A stretch of 64,000 bases of DNA from Lutjanus erythropterus (taxonomy: Eukaryota; Chordata; Actinopteri; Lutjaniformes; Lutjanidae): contig CM034603.1 in assembly GCA_020091685.1 (NCBI GenBank), forward strand, positions 15,896,596 to 15,960,595, in the 5' to 3' direction. This document shows, in pieces, positions 1-10,759 of this stretch; positions within the stretch are counted from its first letter, which is position 1; each line of letters opens with the position of its first letter. Both the position numbers and the translations under genes were made by a program. Below the pieces are notes generated by a model, which worked only from the letters and a program-made list of their open reading frames with translations, was not told the origin of the DNA and made no database searches.

Positions 1-1400
1 GTGATACTGACATGTAAAATGCATGCTCCACTCATAAAACATTCATATTAACCTATCAAATCAAACATTTCCTATATTAACAGTCAGCCACTTTGCAGCA
101 GAAAGCTGTGTAAAGTTTCCTGGATGTTGCAGCTGCAGTCCAGAGTAGAAGAGAGATATATAACAGAGAGCAGATGGGCAAAATGAAAATCAAATGTCTG
201 GAGCAGAAGGTGAAGAGTTAGTCCATCAAAACAGATTATCATCCATTGTTTGGTAGAATTTCAGATTTAAAGCAAGTGATGTTAAGCAAGAAGAAATCAC
301 GTGTGTATGAGGCTTGAGATGTAATGCAAAGCAACACAACTAACTTGCTCAACCACCTAACAAACACCACAAACTGCAGTGCAATTAAATGCACTGCACA
401 TAGTTAACGTTAGCCTACTGAATCCCAGTGCCAACTCAGACATCAATATCAGCAACGCTGTACAGTGCATCATCGTATTAATGTGGCACAACATGAAAGT
501 GAACACAGTTTTGTGTTTATTTAATTTTAAAATAAGTTTTGGCACAACTTTATTCATATTTCTCTTCTAGGAGACGTGCTGTGAGCAAGGACCAGTCTTA
601 TTTTGACACACAAATTTGTCAGTTAGCAGGAATGTAGCACAACATGGAAGTGAAAGCAGTGCTATTTACTAAATTGTGAAAGTGCAATAAAAGTGTCACT
701 AAAAGCAATGAATAATCTTGACAAATAATGATCTCAATATTTATCAAAATAATCATGCATATCACTTTAACCATAACTGTGCAAACGTACGTCCAAACAC
801 ATTTTTGTTTTTTAAAAGTGCTCCGCAGTAAAGTCACAGCTTTACTGTTAACTGTACATACAATTCTGTAATGATTATATATATAGTGTTATATTTTCCT
901 TGAGTAGTTTTGTGTAATCTTTACACAGCACACAGAGTAAATACGGCAAACACTGAAACTACCACAGTCCTTCTCCCATGTGCTTTCAGGGGTAACATAG
1001 CTCCAGGGCTGCTCCACTGACCTCTGACATCTCTGGGGAGGACTGAGGGTGGGTGGCTCGGTGTGGTGGGAGCTACCCTCTAAAATCTGAGCTGTCAACA
1101 GGGGTGATGCAGACAACTTATAGCGTTGAGTTTCACAAGCAACTATACCATGGATGTTTCAGATGTATTAGAACTTCTCTGTGCAGCATAGCTTTAATGA
1201 CATAACTAGTTGCTCTCAGTTTCGTGTCAGATCAGAGGGCAGCAGCACACCATTTCCCTTCCACTTTGACTAAAAATAGTTCTAATGTTGAGCATTCATG
1301 AGTTGCAGGGGGGGAAATCGCACCTGCATGACAACAGGCGCCTCTCTGCTGGCTGATGTTTTCAGTCATTTGTGATTTGATCCAGGCTACAATTATACAA

Positions 1401-1692
1401 GTCAAATATTACTCTCTCCAAACCAACCAAACTCCACAGGCAAAAGTAACTTTACCTCACAGAATATGAGTTGCTGGTCTACTGCTGACTTGACCTGTTT
1501 GTTTACGTTTTTGTTATTATATGACTTTGGGGAATCCAAACTATCCTTTTAAAACACCACAGTCATAAAATAACACAAATAAACTGACAGTTTAAGGCAG
1601 CGGTAGACCAGTAACTCCAATATTCTGCAAGGTAAAATTGCTGATTTCACCTGTGGAGGTTGGTTGGTTTGGAGAAAGCTATATTTGGCTGA
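1401..1692. repeat. imperfect foldback (inverted-repeat) element, MITE-like
   Basis: The left arm (about 1401-1535) and the reverse complement of the right arm (about 1560-1692) align over their length. They share CTCTCCAAACCAACCAA, CTCCACAGG, TTTACCT, CAGAATAT, GTTGCTGGTCTAC/GTTACTGGTCTAC and TTATATGACTTTGG/TTTTATGACTGTGG. The hinge is short, at about 1540-1558. There is no coding capacity. Arms this long with a short loop are typical of foldback or non-autonomous DNA elements; the family is not identified. Confidence 0.65.
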
Positions 1693-4600
1693 TATGAAGG
1701 CAAAGTAAAGCATTGAAAATATTCTAAATATAGCATACACTTAAACTGATATTGATTTTTTTAGGTAGATCTTTTTTAAGTGGATAAAATAGCCTACCTT
1801 TTGTATCTGATACCATCCACAGCAGTTAGCTTCCATGCTGGTACTACTGACAAGCTATAAACTTCCAGTTTATATTGTTTTCTTCATCTCACTGTCATTA
1901 AGTATAACCTCCATGTTCACTTTACTTTTGTTGCCCATAGTTATATGTACTTAGTTAGATTTACTTAGAATATTACTTAAAGTTGTTATGTAGAACATGA
2001 TGAATAAATTAATCCAGAAAAAAACATTTGTATCTGAATTATACACCTTTATTAGGGTGTATTGAGTCATCTTTCCATGCCTGATCTCTCAAGGTGCCTT
2101 TATCGGCTGACGTCATCCGTCTAATTGAAACACAACTGCATCAGCACGAACTGCTGATTTACCCTTACAGGCACAAAGCACAGCCACCATGTTAATGCAT
2201 GTAAATCCAAACAAGCAGGCCTGTGTTGTTATGCAAAGCCCTGAGGAAAGTAGCAGTTTCCCATCTTAATGCTAATACACACACTCTCTCTCTCTGACGC
2301 ATACACACTAACACATGCACACACCACAATTAGTCACAGAAGCAGCATCAGTAGCCCTGACGCACCTCCCCCTCTGGACCGTAAAAGGCAGTGGGAGGGG
2401 TTAATGCTGACTTGCTAAAGACATCCTGTAGTGCTTTGTCATTCCACAGGCCCATTTGTGCAAGGGAAACAGCACATGCACACACACACACACACACAGC
2501 CCCAGGCTCTTTAGCACGAGGAGAAAGTAACATGAATGACCACTGGTCACGGATCAATTAACAGCTACTGTTGACCACAACCAATTCAGGACCATTTCCC
2601 ACTAAGGCTTCCATCTCCATTATAGACTACAGAAGTGGATGTGTGCATAAATATTCACATTACACTCAAAAATATACAATTTGAGGTTAACAAAAAAAAA
2701 CTAAAAATCACTAATCCATGTAAAAAAAAAAAAAAAGAAAAAATGGTTAGATTTTGTATACTGCATTTACTAAATGTGATTATAAAACATAATAACAACT
2801 ATTATTTGTTATTAGACTAATCAAATGAGAGTACCAGGATGAGTTCGGTCTATGGCAAGACTGATTAGCTACAAACAAATGCTTAATATTGTCTCAGAGG
2901 CAGGACATTCTCATGACTCCTCTGCTCTGTAGGACGGCTGTAACTGGAGTACCTCAGGGTGATGGTCCATTCAAACAAAGACAAAACAGATGAAACATGC
3001 CTTCTTTCCTGTAAGAGTGTGTGGTTTTTGAGCCATGCCGCAGGGTGTCATGGACTAGAAACACATACGTAGTGAACAGTGACACACTGATTTGAAGCAC
3101 TAAGCTTAGCTGAAAGGCCACAGTCCTCATAAAATGATGCAAAGCTTGCTTGTAGTACATGCAAGGCATTAATAGAGCATTACAGCCTCAATCTCCACAG
3201 AAGAGTTGAAAACCAGGCACACAAAAAATGCTACTCATCTACGCATCAAACAACAGCAAGCTGATCAAAGAGCCCATCACCAGAGAGACAAGAGTTCTCC
3301 TTTAAAACTGTAATTCAAAGCACTCTCATATGAACAAATGCCTGTTTGCCTGATCTGATATAACTTATATAAAACAGCCATCAGTGAACAGTCATTGAGA
3401 GATGTTGTAAACACTACACTTGTCTGTTAACACACTGCTACCACTACCAGTGAACATGCTGCAGGTAATTAAACCAAAACATACATCTGAGGGTTACTGA
3501 GATATATGAAAATGAACAACATACATACCACAGCACCTGCTCTAGAACTGATTAACTGACTCCAAAACAGAGAAGACAACAAGGACTTATTTGCAGAATA
3601 TGGCAGAAATTAAATAGAACATATTCATAAGCATGCTTTCATTAGTGTATAATCATCTGAAAATAAAAAAATGTTGGTTTTTGGTCACCTTAGCAGGGTC
3701 CAAAGTTAGCTTGACATGGTGTTTTACCTGCCCCAGCCAAGTGGGCAATCCTTATATTGAATATTGCACGGCCATGTTTCTACAGTAGCCCAGAACAGAC
3801 AAACAAAACTCTGGTTCTAGATACAGCCTTTAAGCTTTTTTGAGAGTTTGTGGGAACTCCTGCATGCTTGGAAGGAAAGAGTGAGACTAGCTGTCACTAA
3901 ATTCTTCACACAGGCCCTTTAAAGGCTCCTCTAGTAGTGTTATGGAGCTGTTTTTTATGAGTGGAGGTTGCATTTGCACACAGGTGACATGATACGCAGT
4001 TCAGCCAATGGTTCACACTATTACACTGATATACAGCAAAGGTGGGGAGGAACAAGACTGAGAGCTAGTAACAATGCTGAATTTTCAATATTTAAATCAG
4101 CTTTGCTAACATTTTATGAGAAAGGAAATGTATTCACACAATATGTTTTGGTGAGTAACTCTGACTATAAACAAAATGTTTATTTGTTTACATGAAAACA
4201 CCACAGGGCACCTTGTAACACCTAACACTTTCTTATTTCTCCAAAAACCTGCATAGGACAGGCAGACAGAGGCTGGTGAAGGCCCAGGCGCTGGCAGGCT
4301 TGTACAGTAAGTATGAACGGTCCAAGCTTGGGAGTAGGCCGCTGTGTTTATCCTGTCAAGGTATGTTAACACCAGGCCGCATTCCTGTAGTCCCTAAATT
4401 GCAGTGTTAGATTACAGCCCAGCTGAGAGCGCACTCGTACACACAAACATGCTGCACTTTACAGCAAGAGGAAAGGCGCTGGATGACGAAGCCGTGACCA
4501 AAGTGGCAGCAGCACCAGGCGGCGCGCACAGAGGGGCCAACACCTGCCATTTACAGAAGAGTTGCAGACTATTAACATGTGGTGGAGCAGAAAACAAGTT

Positions 4601-5934
4601 CATTAAGGCCATTTAGGTAGAAAACAAACAACTGAACACTTTCTCCTTTGCTTTTTTCTTAGCAACGTTTGTATAGACTTATTTTAAACACAGGAGTAAC
4701 TGTTTTATATACTGTGTGTGCTGCTACAACTCACTCTAATGTACAGTGTAATGTATAGTAAAGGTTTAATTTAGGCTAAAACAAATACACTGTGAGAAAA
4801 GTGAAGGTTGATAGGCTCTCTGCAGGCCTGTAGCTTGATGACACTCATCCTTTCCTAGGCTTTTATACCAGCATGTTTACAGCTGTTGCTTGGCGAGAAA
4901 CTGCCTCTGTGCAGAAGTAGAGCAAGGCCAACAGACTGTCAACTATCAATAACACCCGGCAGGTTAGGGTTAGTGTCTTTTGATAGGCGAGTATAATGCC
5001 ATTTGCACATAGGTGGCACACTAAAATGGCACAGAGACACATGAAGATGAGTCTCAGTAGATGACACATGATATAAAGGTAACAGCAGCACTGCAGACAT
5101 GACTTTTAACAGGGGGGTGAACTTCTAGAAAATCCATCTTAAGTGACTTCTGCTAACACAAACGTGTCCCACATGTTGACAGGTCATGTCCAGTTTGTGG
5201 AGCTACAGAGAGCCAAACTGTTGCGTCTCTGTCTAGCTGCAGAGAGGAGGGAGGGAGGGAAACAAGTGTGTGAAGAGGATCACTGATCATGAATCCTGAT
5301 GTTACTGTACAGTTCTATGGTTTGAACACTACAGATTAAAATATGTGTCGTTGCAAAGGCCAAACTGACAGATGTTCGCCTCCTCCACAAAACTTTTGTC
5401 GCTGCGCTGCATTATTGTAAGTCATGATGAAGAGTCCGGACTCTGTCTCTCCTCTTCATCTCCTCAGTGTGTGTCGGTGTGCAGTTTGCTGTCTGCTGTT
5501 GTCTAAAACGTCCTCACTGATGTAAACTGTCAGAGTGATACTGATGTAAATGATTCTGCTGCCTTAATAAAAAAACATGAATATCGCGCACTGTTTCATC
5601 ATTATATAGACTGAGCTAAATAAACAATATTTTAGTGAAGAAATGAACTATTATTAACAATAAAAAATACTAAATAAATGCCTATAAATAGCGACCTTTT
5701 CCTAAACTACTGCTGATTCTGTGGTGTTGGAATTTTAAATCTGAAGCCTGCAGCACCATAGAAGCTTCAATTGACTTTTCTATTGAGGCTTTTAGTGCAT
5801 TTTGCCCTTAATGTTAAACTAAGCATATTTTTTTATGCCAAATGCAGTGTCACTGTTTTCGGTTACTGTATTTGATTTAATAAAGTTACATTTGAATTAC
5901 ACTTTAAACACTTGAAAAATATCCCTTTAAGGTA

Positions 5935-6055
5935 CATTTTGAACAAATAAAAAATTAGTGATTAATTTTCGATTAATCGTGATTAGCTACAGACAGTCAT
6001 GTGATTAATTGTGATTAAATATTTTAATTGATTGACAGCAATAATAGACATATGT
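5935..6055. mobile_element. hAT-like non-autonomous element fragment
   Basis: The run of ATTAATCG-type motifs (GATTAATTTTCGATTAATCG, then TGTGATTAAATATTTTAATTG) ending in GATTGACAGCAATAAT matches the 3' part of a widespread teleost short element that usually ends GACAGCCCTAAT. The same terminus closes the better preserved copy at 59217-59618. The 5' part is not clear here. Confidence 0.5.
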
Positions 6056-6239
6056 AAAAGATGCTGCCTGTAAACTATAAAAATTAAAAAATGCATTATG
6101 ATCTGTCGAAAAAATGCTTTCATATCTGCATATATAAGACAACATACTAATATAGACCGATATATCTGTGATCGACCAACATCAGGCTGAAAATATCAGC
6201 CAACCAATATATCTGTCTGGCTTTGTTTTGAGATTTGGC

Positions 6240-7260
6240 TTCATGATGATTTGAATAGAGCTAAAAAGGTTAATCTATTAATCGATTCTTAAATTAATCA
6301 TTGACTATTTTGATAATTGATTAATTGTTTGAGTAATTTTTTGAAAAGAAAATATGGTTATTTCACCTTCTAAAATATTCATAATTTCTGGTTTCTTCAC
6401 TTGTCTGTAACAGTAAACTGAATATCATTGGGTTGTGGGCAAAACGAGATATTGTATGACGTCATCCTGGGCTTTGGGAAACATTGATTGACATTTTCCT
6501 CCCTATTCCAAAAAACTGAAACGTGGCACATCTCAAGTCTTCAAGTCAGGGAGGATCCATCTTTCAATATTGAAACTGTACCTTACATGAAAAAAGACAC
6601 TAAAAATGAACAAAAATAAATACAGAAATAACATTAAAAAAAAAAAAATTAAAAAAAAAGTAAAAAGTGCTCATCCAAAAAATATTTTAGACTGAAATCA
6701 TTATTAAGTTCATTTGGTGGAAAACTGCACTTAGTGTTGTTTTTTTCATGTAAGGTACAGTTTCAATATTGAAAGATGGCCGATAGTAATGTTCTGTGAA
6801 ATGTAATTTTGTATGGAAGGGGGTTATCTGTACATTGATACCTGTATTTTTGAGGCATAGAAAATGAAAAGTGATTGGTTCCTAAATAAATGGGTCCAGC
6901 CCCCTGCTGTGTGCTTTCTCTGTCCATGTGTATATTACCAAATTGAGCCTGCACAGTACTACAAACGCTCGGATGATGGCTTTGTGCCAAAACGCGTAAG
7001 CGTTTGATTTTTGTGATGTGAGCTAAATAAATAACAGAAATGTGAGTATTTTGTCCTCCCTTACTTGAAGACTTGAGATGTGCTACCTTTTCAATTATTT
7101 GGAATATGCTCACTGGATTTTGGGTTTAGCACTCCACTGAGAATCCCATTGTTGAAGCGCAACCTCTTTTTCTAAATTCAGGACATTTTTCACCACTTTC
7201 TTACATTTTATAGACCAAAAGACTAACCAATTAATAATCAACTGACTAATCCATGTTTAA
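6240..7260 (-). mobile_element. teleost short DNA element, reverse orientation, split by an insertion
   Basis: Positions 6240-6497 and 7182-7260 together read as one element of the same family as the copy at 16270-16830 but inverted. Shared blocks in the reverse complement include GGTTTCTTCA/TTCTGGTTTC, TCATCCTGGGCTTTGGGAAAC, TTTTATAGACC and a run of ATTAAT motifs at the ends. The two parts are separated by a 684-bp insertion (6498-7181) flanked by an 8-bp duplication. Confidence 0.65.
6498..7181. mobile_element. 684-bp insertion with internal inverted copies and 8-bp target duplication
   Basis: GACATTTT stands on both sides (6490-6497 and 7182-7189), and removing the insert restores the host element. 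Inside, 6557-6595 is a 39-bp perfect inverted match to 6741-6779, and 6518-6553 matches the complement of 7048-7090 (CACATCTCAAGTCTTCAAGT). The left half is thus an inverted copy of the right half with about 265 bp (6780-7046) deleted. The centre is A-rich (6600-6665). No terminal inverted repeat was found at the outer ends. A 116-codon frame on the minus strand (6763-7113) crosses the right copy but matches nothing I know. Confidence 0.65.
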
Positions 7261-7739
7261 AATAAATGTGAAATGCAACTACAGTCATAAGTTATCATCA
7301 GAAAGGACCTGGTATGAAATGTAATTTAAGGTAGATTAAGGTAATTTAAGGTATGGTAAAAGTTTGTGCACTCTTATAATGTCATACATGTAAATGAGTT
7401 GGATTTACAGAACACAAAGTCAGTAGTATAATGTGAACATATGAACTGTTAAAGAAGCACAAATTGCAGGTTTTTTGTCAGTATAGTTGACAGTATCAGC
7501 AGCTGTTTGTCACATCATGGTGATGACAGACCTGAGGTCATGGTACATTAGCACAGGCTAATGTTTGTCACATCACCTCCTTTGAAATTCAAAGGAGTGA
7601 GCAGCCTGTGTGTCTGTCTGTGTGTTATGTGGATGAAAACTAATAAAAAAAAAACACACACACACGTCTGAATGGAGACAGGCTGGAAAGGAGAGAGGCA
7701 GACAGTTTCACTTACAGCAGCAGATGAAAGCAGCACCTT

Positions 7740-8690
7740 TTGCCATCTTGATTGTGCGTCCCGTTACACGACCAAGGGTGCGCTCCTTTCATATTATAAT
7801 CTAATTGAACGGTATATATTTGGGAATTAAGCGAATTGGGACACTCAATCGACTATTTCAGCCTTACAAGGCGAGGGTATGACGGGGAAATCGGTTAAAA
7901 TACACCTTTATAGGTGTTGCATCACCTTGCGTACCTGGCTGTCTCCGGTCCAGAAAAAACAGCAACCCCGCCTTCACTGCAGTAATGGTACTGACCGCCA
8001 TTCCCTTCCGCACACCGCTCAGGAAATTGTATAACGAATTACCGCAACACAATAGATGGAAAGGAGGGGTTTGACGGTGAGCCCTAAACGCACCGTTATT
8101 GTGCATGGTGGGGAATAACAGAGGAATAACCACCTTATGCACCGCTCATTTTCCGTGCAGACACACACACACATACACACACAGCTGCAGAGTGCACTCG
8201 ACCAAACAAGGCAACCAGTCCACACGCACACACAAAACACATAAAAGGGAAGATAAAACATGCACAAGTGGGTCAGAAATGCGTGTCGATGAGATAAATC
8301 CCGCGAGAATGAAGGGAGGCGAGCATCCATGCGAAGCTGGCACGGCACACACGGTGAAAACTACAAAAAAAAAATCATCTCTACCTGCACAAGTTGACAT
8401 TTGGAGCGGTTTTCTGGCTCCTCACGACACACAGGGTCTTTAGGAGACGGCGAGCAGACACTGTTCCGATAACGGTCGAGAGCCGCAGGTGTTATTTCTG
8501 TTTATTTCTAGGCCATTTGTCAGCCCCGTTATCCGCGTTCAGGTAAACATGATGATGATGATGATGATGATGGCTCCTGTACGGACGCGCAGAGTCACCG
8601 TCGTGTCGTCAGCAGGAGGAGAAAAAAAGGTGCTTTCCAGCCCCTCGGCTCACACACATCATGCCTCATAACGGTGTCTAAAAATATATA
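7740..8690. other. CpG-richer block in zeb1 intron 1, no exon recognised
   Basis: This segment has visibly more CpG dinucleotides than its flanks (for example 7750-8120 and 8400-8610) and lacks recognised transposon sequence. Several overlapping open frames on both strands (7864-8142, 8019-8348, 8099-8443, 8146-8400) reflect base composition and a CA/GT run at 8161-8181. None matches a family I know. It could be an alternative zeb1 promoter or an enhancer. A (GAT)n run of about 24 bp lies at 8549-8572. Confidence 0.4.
7902..7938. promoter_or_regulatory. cluster of ZEB-type CACCT sites in zeb1 intron 1
   Basis: A perfect 16-bp palindrome ACACCTTTATAGGTGT (7902-7917) places CACCT and AGGTG in inverted orientation 4 bp apart. 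It is followed by a third CACCT (7923-7927) and ACCTGG (7933-7938). ZEB factors bind with two zinc-finger clusters to paired CACCT-type sites, so this fits a two-handed target. It lies in a CpG-richer block of the intron, about 2.4 kb downstream of exon 1. Confidence 0.4.
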
Positions 8691-8818
8691 AATTTATGGG
8701 TTTACTTTTTTTATTGGCTGATGCGATGTAAGAGGGGGAGAGAACAGGTAAGACACTGTCCAATGAGAGAGTCTGGCTCCAGAGGGATGTGTAAATTTAA
8801 AGTTATTACAACAAAAAA

Positions 8819-9200
8819 TCTATTTTTATATTCTTTACTTCATAACAGGTGGACGTAATACTCTTATTGTGTTGAAAAGGCGCTCTTGCCCACAAACACA
8901 TAATTTGAGATACTTTTGATGATGATATAATGTACTTGTAGGTAATATTAAAGGATCATTGCATGTAAAATGCAATTAAAGATGGGAAGAAGACAGGTCA
9001 GTGCAAGTAAATTAGTTAGTAAATACCAAAACCTATGTATAAACTCTATTTTTTTATACCAATTACTGCATAACAGGTGGATTTAAATTAATCCTATTGT
9101 GTTGAAAAGGTGCTGACACCTATTCTAAGTTCATTTTCATAACGATAACATTGAAAAAACTGTCGCTGGGTGATATTAAAGGATTACTACTGCTGTATTC
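8819..9200. repeat. diverged tandem duplication, unit about 228 bp
   Basis: The string CATAACAGGTGGA recurs at 8841 and 9069, 228 bp apart. Flanking matches continue in the same order: CTATTTTTATA before it, TATTGTGTTGAAAAGG after it, and ATATTAAAGGAT further on. Each unit carries a CAGGTG E-box (8846-8851 and 9074-9079) at the same place. The copies are clearly diverged, so the duplication is not recent. Confidence 0.65.
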
Positions 9201-9564
9201 CACTAACCAGGATACGATAAAGTAAATACAATGTTAACTTGAGTCTATATTTTGCAATGAAGTGACTCCAAACCTATGTTTAGACACTTTAAAATACATT
9301 TCCTTATAATGCACAAAATGCAGTATAAAACATTTATTTTCAGCATTTCTAACGGCTCACAAACCCGAACTGACAGGTGTAAAAAGAAACAATCACAAAT
9401 GTACCACAAGAGCAATTTGCAACAATCAACAAAAAACGCACGGCGAATAACAAAAATTGCAAGATTTATAAAGGTAAACTGGTGCAGGCAATGAGGAAAT
9501 GCATGCATGAAGATAAACTTCTCCATCAGGACGATTAGAAATGTTTAAAAACGTCCACTCTTAC

Positions 9565-9699
9565 CTTAACTAAGGGAACATGTGGTGTTGCAGTTGCAGC
9601 AGGGAGGGGTGAAGTGGAGATAAAATAAACATCCCATCTCTTTGCCATCAGCACCGGAGCACCAGTGCAGCCGACCAAAGCCCATGCAAAATATTCCAT
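9565..9699 (-). other. possible alternative zeb1 first exon (ORF ending at a strong donor)
   Basis: On the minus strand a 45-codon frame opens at ATG 9699 (MEYFAWALVGCTGAPVL...) and stays open exactly to AAG|GTAAGA at 9565/9564, a near-consensus splice donor. The flanking 9570-10060 is moderately CpG-rich. ZEB1 in mammals uses alternative first exons, so this could be one. Against coding use, the frame would end in phase 0 while the normal zeb1 exon 1 ends in phase 1, so splicing to the usual exon 2 would shift the frame unless translation starts later. I recognise no similarity in the peptide. It may be an untranslated first exon or chance. Confidence 0.25.
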
Positions 9700-10267
9700 G
9701 CTTTCACCGCCACAGCACGATTCCGCATCCGACCACCAACACTAACAGATAAAGTTGAATTATTTTGAAAGGAAGGGAGAAACTGCACTGTCCGGCGCCG
9801 AGTGAGCAGCAAGTTAACGTCAAACTAACCCCGCAACAACCTCGCCCTGAAAAAAACATCCACTAAACTATAAACTGCGCTCAACGGGCCACGTTGTTAT
9901 GTGAAAGCCCCGCAACCTGCCGCCAAGTGTTGCTATGGGTGGAAAAGTGTCAGAAAAGTGCAGAAACAAAGGAAGGAAAAGTAAAAGAAAGTAAAAATAC
10001 AGACAATCAAGCGTTCCTCGGGTTGTTATAACTGACGGATAACGGTTCACTCAGCCAGGCGGCCCCATGCACCGCTAGGCGGAGAGAGAAGCCAGCCAGG
10101 TATAACGGTACACCACCACACTGGGATATGAACATACTCCACAAAACTCACAGAAACGAGCTCCAACTCTCTCCCAAAAAGTCTCCAGGAGGAATTTACC
10201 GAGTGAAAAGCTCGCCTTCAGCCCGCCGGGCTCCTCCAGCGGCCGTAAGGGAAGAGTTTGGACTTAC

Positions 10268-10325
10268 CGCTGCTCCTCTTCGGGTTCGCCTGTTTTCTGC
10301 GCTTACACCTGGGGCCATCCGCCAT
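10268..10325 (-). CDS. zeb1: zeb1 first coding exon (zinc-finger E-box-binding homeobox 1), partial gene
   Basis: ZEB1 is a nuclear two-handed zinc-finger/homeodomain repressor that binds CACCT/CAGGTG E-boxes and drives epithelial-mesenchymal transition. On the minus strand the exon reads MADGPRCKRRKQANPKRSS (19 codons plus 1 nt), starting at the ATG at 10325 and ending in G|GTAAGT at 10268/10267. The vertebrate ZEB1 N-terminus begins MADGPRCKRRKQANPRRNN and, as I recall it, breaks at the same phase-1 junction, so both length and phase fit. The bases just before the ATG (GCGAGAGGATC) also resemble the mammalian ZEB1 leader. They do not encode the MKQPI extension that precedes MADGP in ZEB2, which favours zeb1. 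Differences from the mammalian form are Arg to Lys at residue 16 and Asn-Asn to Ser-Ser at 18-19. The basic KRRK cluster is intact. No later exon is visible, so the zinc fingers lie beyond position 1. Teleosts have zeb1a and zeb1b; this exon does not tell which. Confidence 0.93.
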
Positions 10326-10640
10326 GATCCTCTCGCTGAGTCTGAAGCGCAGCCGTTCGCGAGTCACCTCCCTCCTCCCTCCTCCTCCGTCTCACCCCTC
10401 AGTCCTCCTCACCCCTCCCATCCCTTCCACCCCCCTCCTGTCCGCTTTACGACATCACCTTCCCCCCGCAAAAAAACACCTGGTTTGCGACACGCTGCAC
10501 GGGTTTACGGCATCACCTTCTCAAACACCTCAGCACATGGCCCCTCCTACTGGCCGCACATGGGTGTGTTCTCTGACAGAAGTTTCCAAACGGTGGTCCT
10601 ACCGCCCTGTCAGGGTCGGCCCGGGACTCTCACTGTCTCT
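10326..10640 (-). promoter_or_regulatory. zeb1: zeb1 5' UTR and proximal promoter (CpG-rich)
   Basis: This G/C-rich stretch lies directly upstream of the zeb1 start codon. It contains a long purine tract on the gene strand (complement of about 10370-10445) and many CpGs, unlike the AT-rich surroundings. Reading the plus strand, CACCT occurs at 10365-10369, 10456-10460, 10477-10481 (as CACCTG to 10482), 10514-10518 and 10526-10530, all in one orientation. CACCT/AGGTG is the half-site recognised by ZEB proteins themselves, so autoregulation is plausible. The transcription start is not visible. The plus-strand open frames across this block (10128-10658 and 10258-10728) are composition shadows, not genes. 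Confidence 0.7.
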
Positions 10641-10759
10641 GCTCCTCCTGACTGCTGAGAAAAATAAAAATATAGCAGAGAGGTGTTTCTGCACAGGTGG
10701 AAATGTACAAATATGTTCAGAGAGTTGAGGTAAAGGGTATTTCATGAGTCCATGATAAG

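Larger units (their letters stand above)
1..10267 (-). other. zeb1: zeb1 intron 1 (5'-most 10.3 kb, continues off the left edge)
   Basis: The GTAAGT donor at 10267-10262 opens this intron, and no acceptor followed by the expected second-exon coding sequence is visible down to position 1. In other vertebrates ZEB1 intron 1 is very long, which agrees. Positions 1-1390, 1700-5900 and 7270-7740 are AT-rich, without convincing coding sequence, and hold only short repeats such as a CA run at about 2478-2498. The recognisable contents are annotated separately: a foldback element at 1401-1692, nested transposons at 5935-7260, a CpG-richer block at about 7740-8690, a tandem duplication at 8819-9200 and a possible alternative exon near 9565-9699. 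Confidence 0.8.

Noticed and set aside
6763..7113. 116-codon minus-strand frame
   Set aside because: Lies wholly inside the inserted repetitive element and crosses its inverted arm; no transposase motif recognised.
1..10267. zeb1 exon 2 within the window
   Set aside because: No minus-strand frame with the expected acidic exon-2 start was found; it must lie beyond the left edge.
10128..10728. Plus-strand open frames of 176 and 156 codons
   Set aside because: They run antisense through the zeb1 exon and its pyrimidine-rich promoter. The Pro/Ser-rich products reflect C-rich composition, with no domain.
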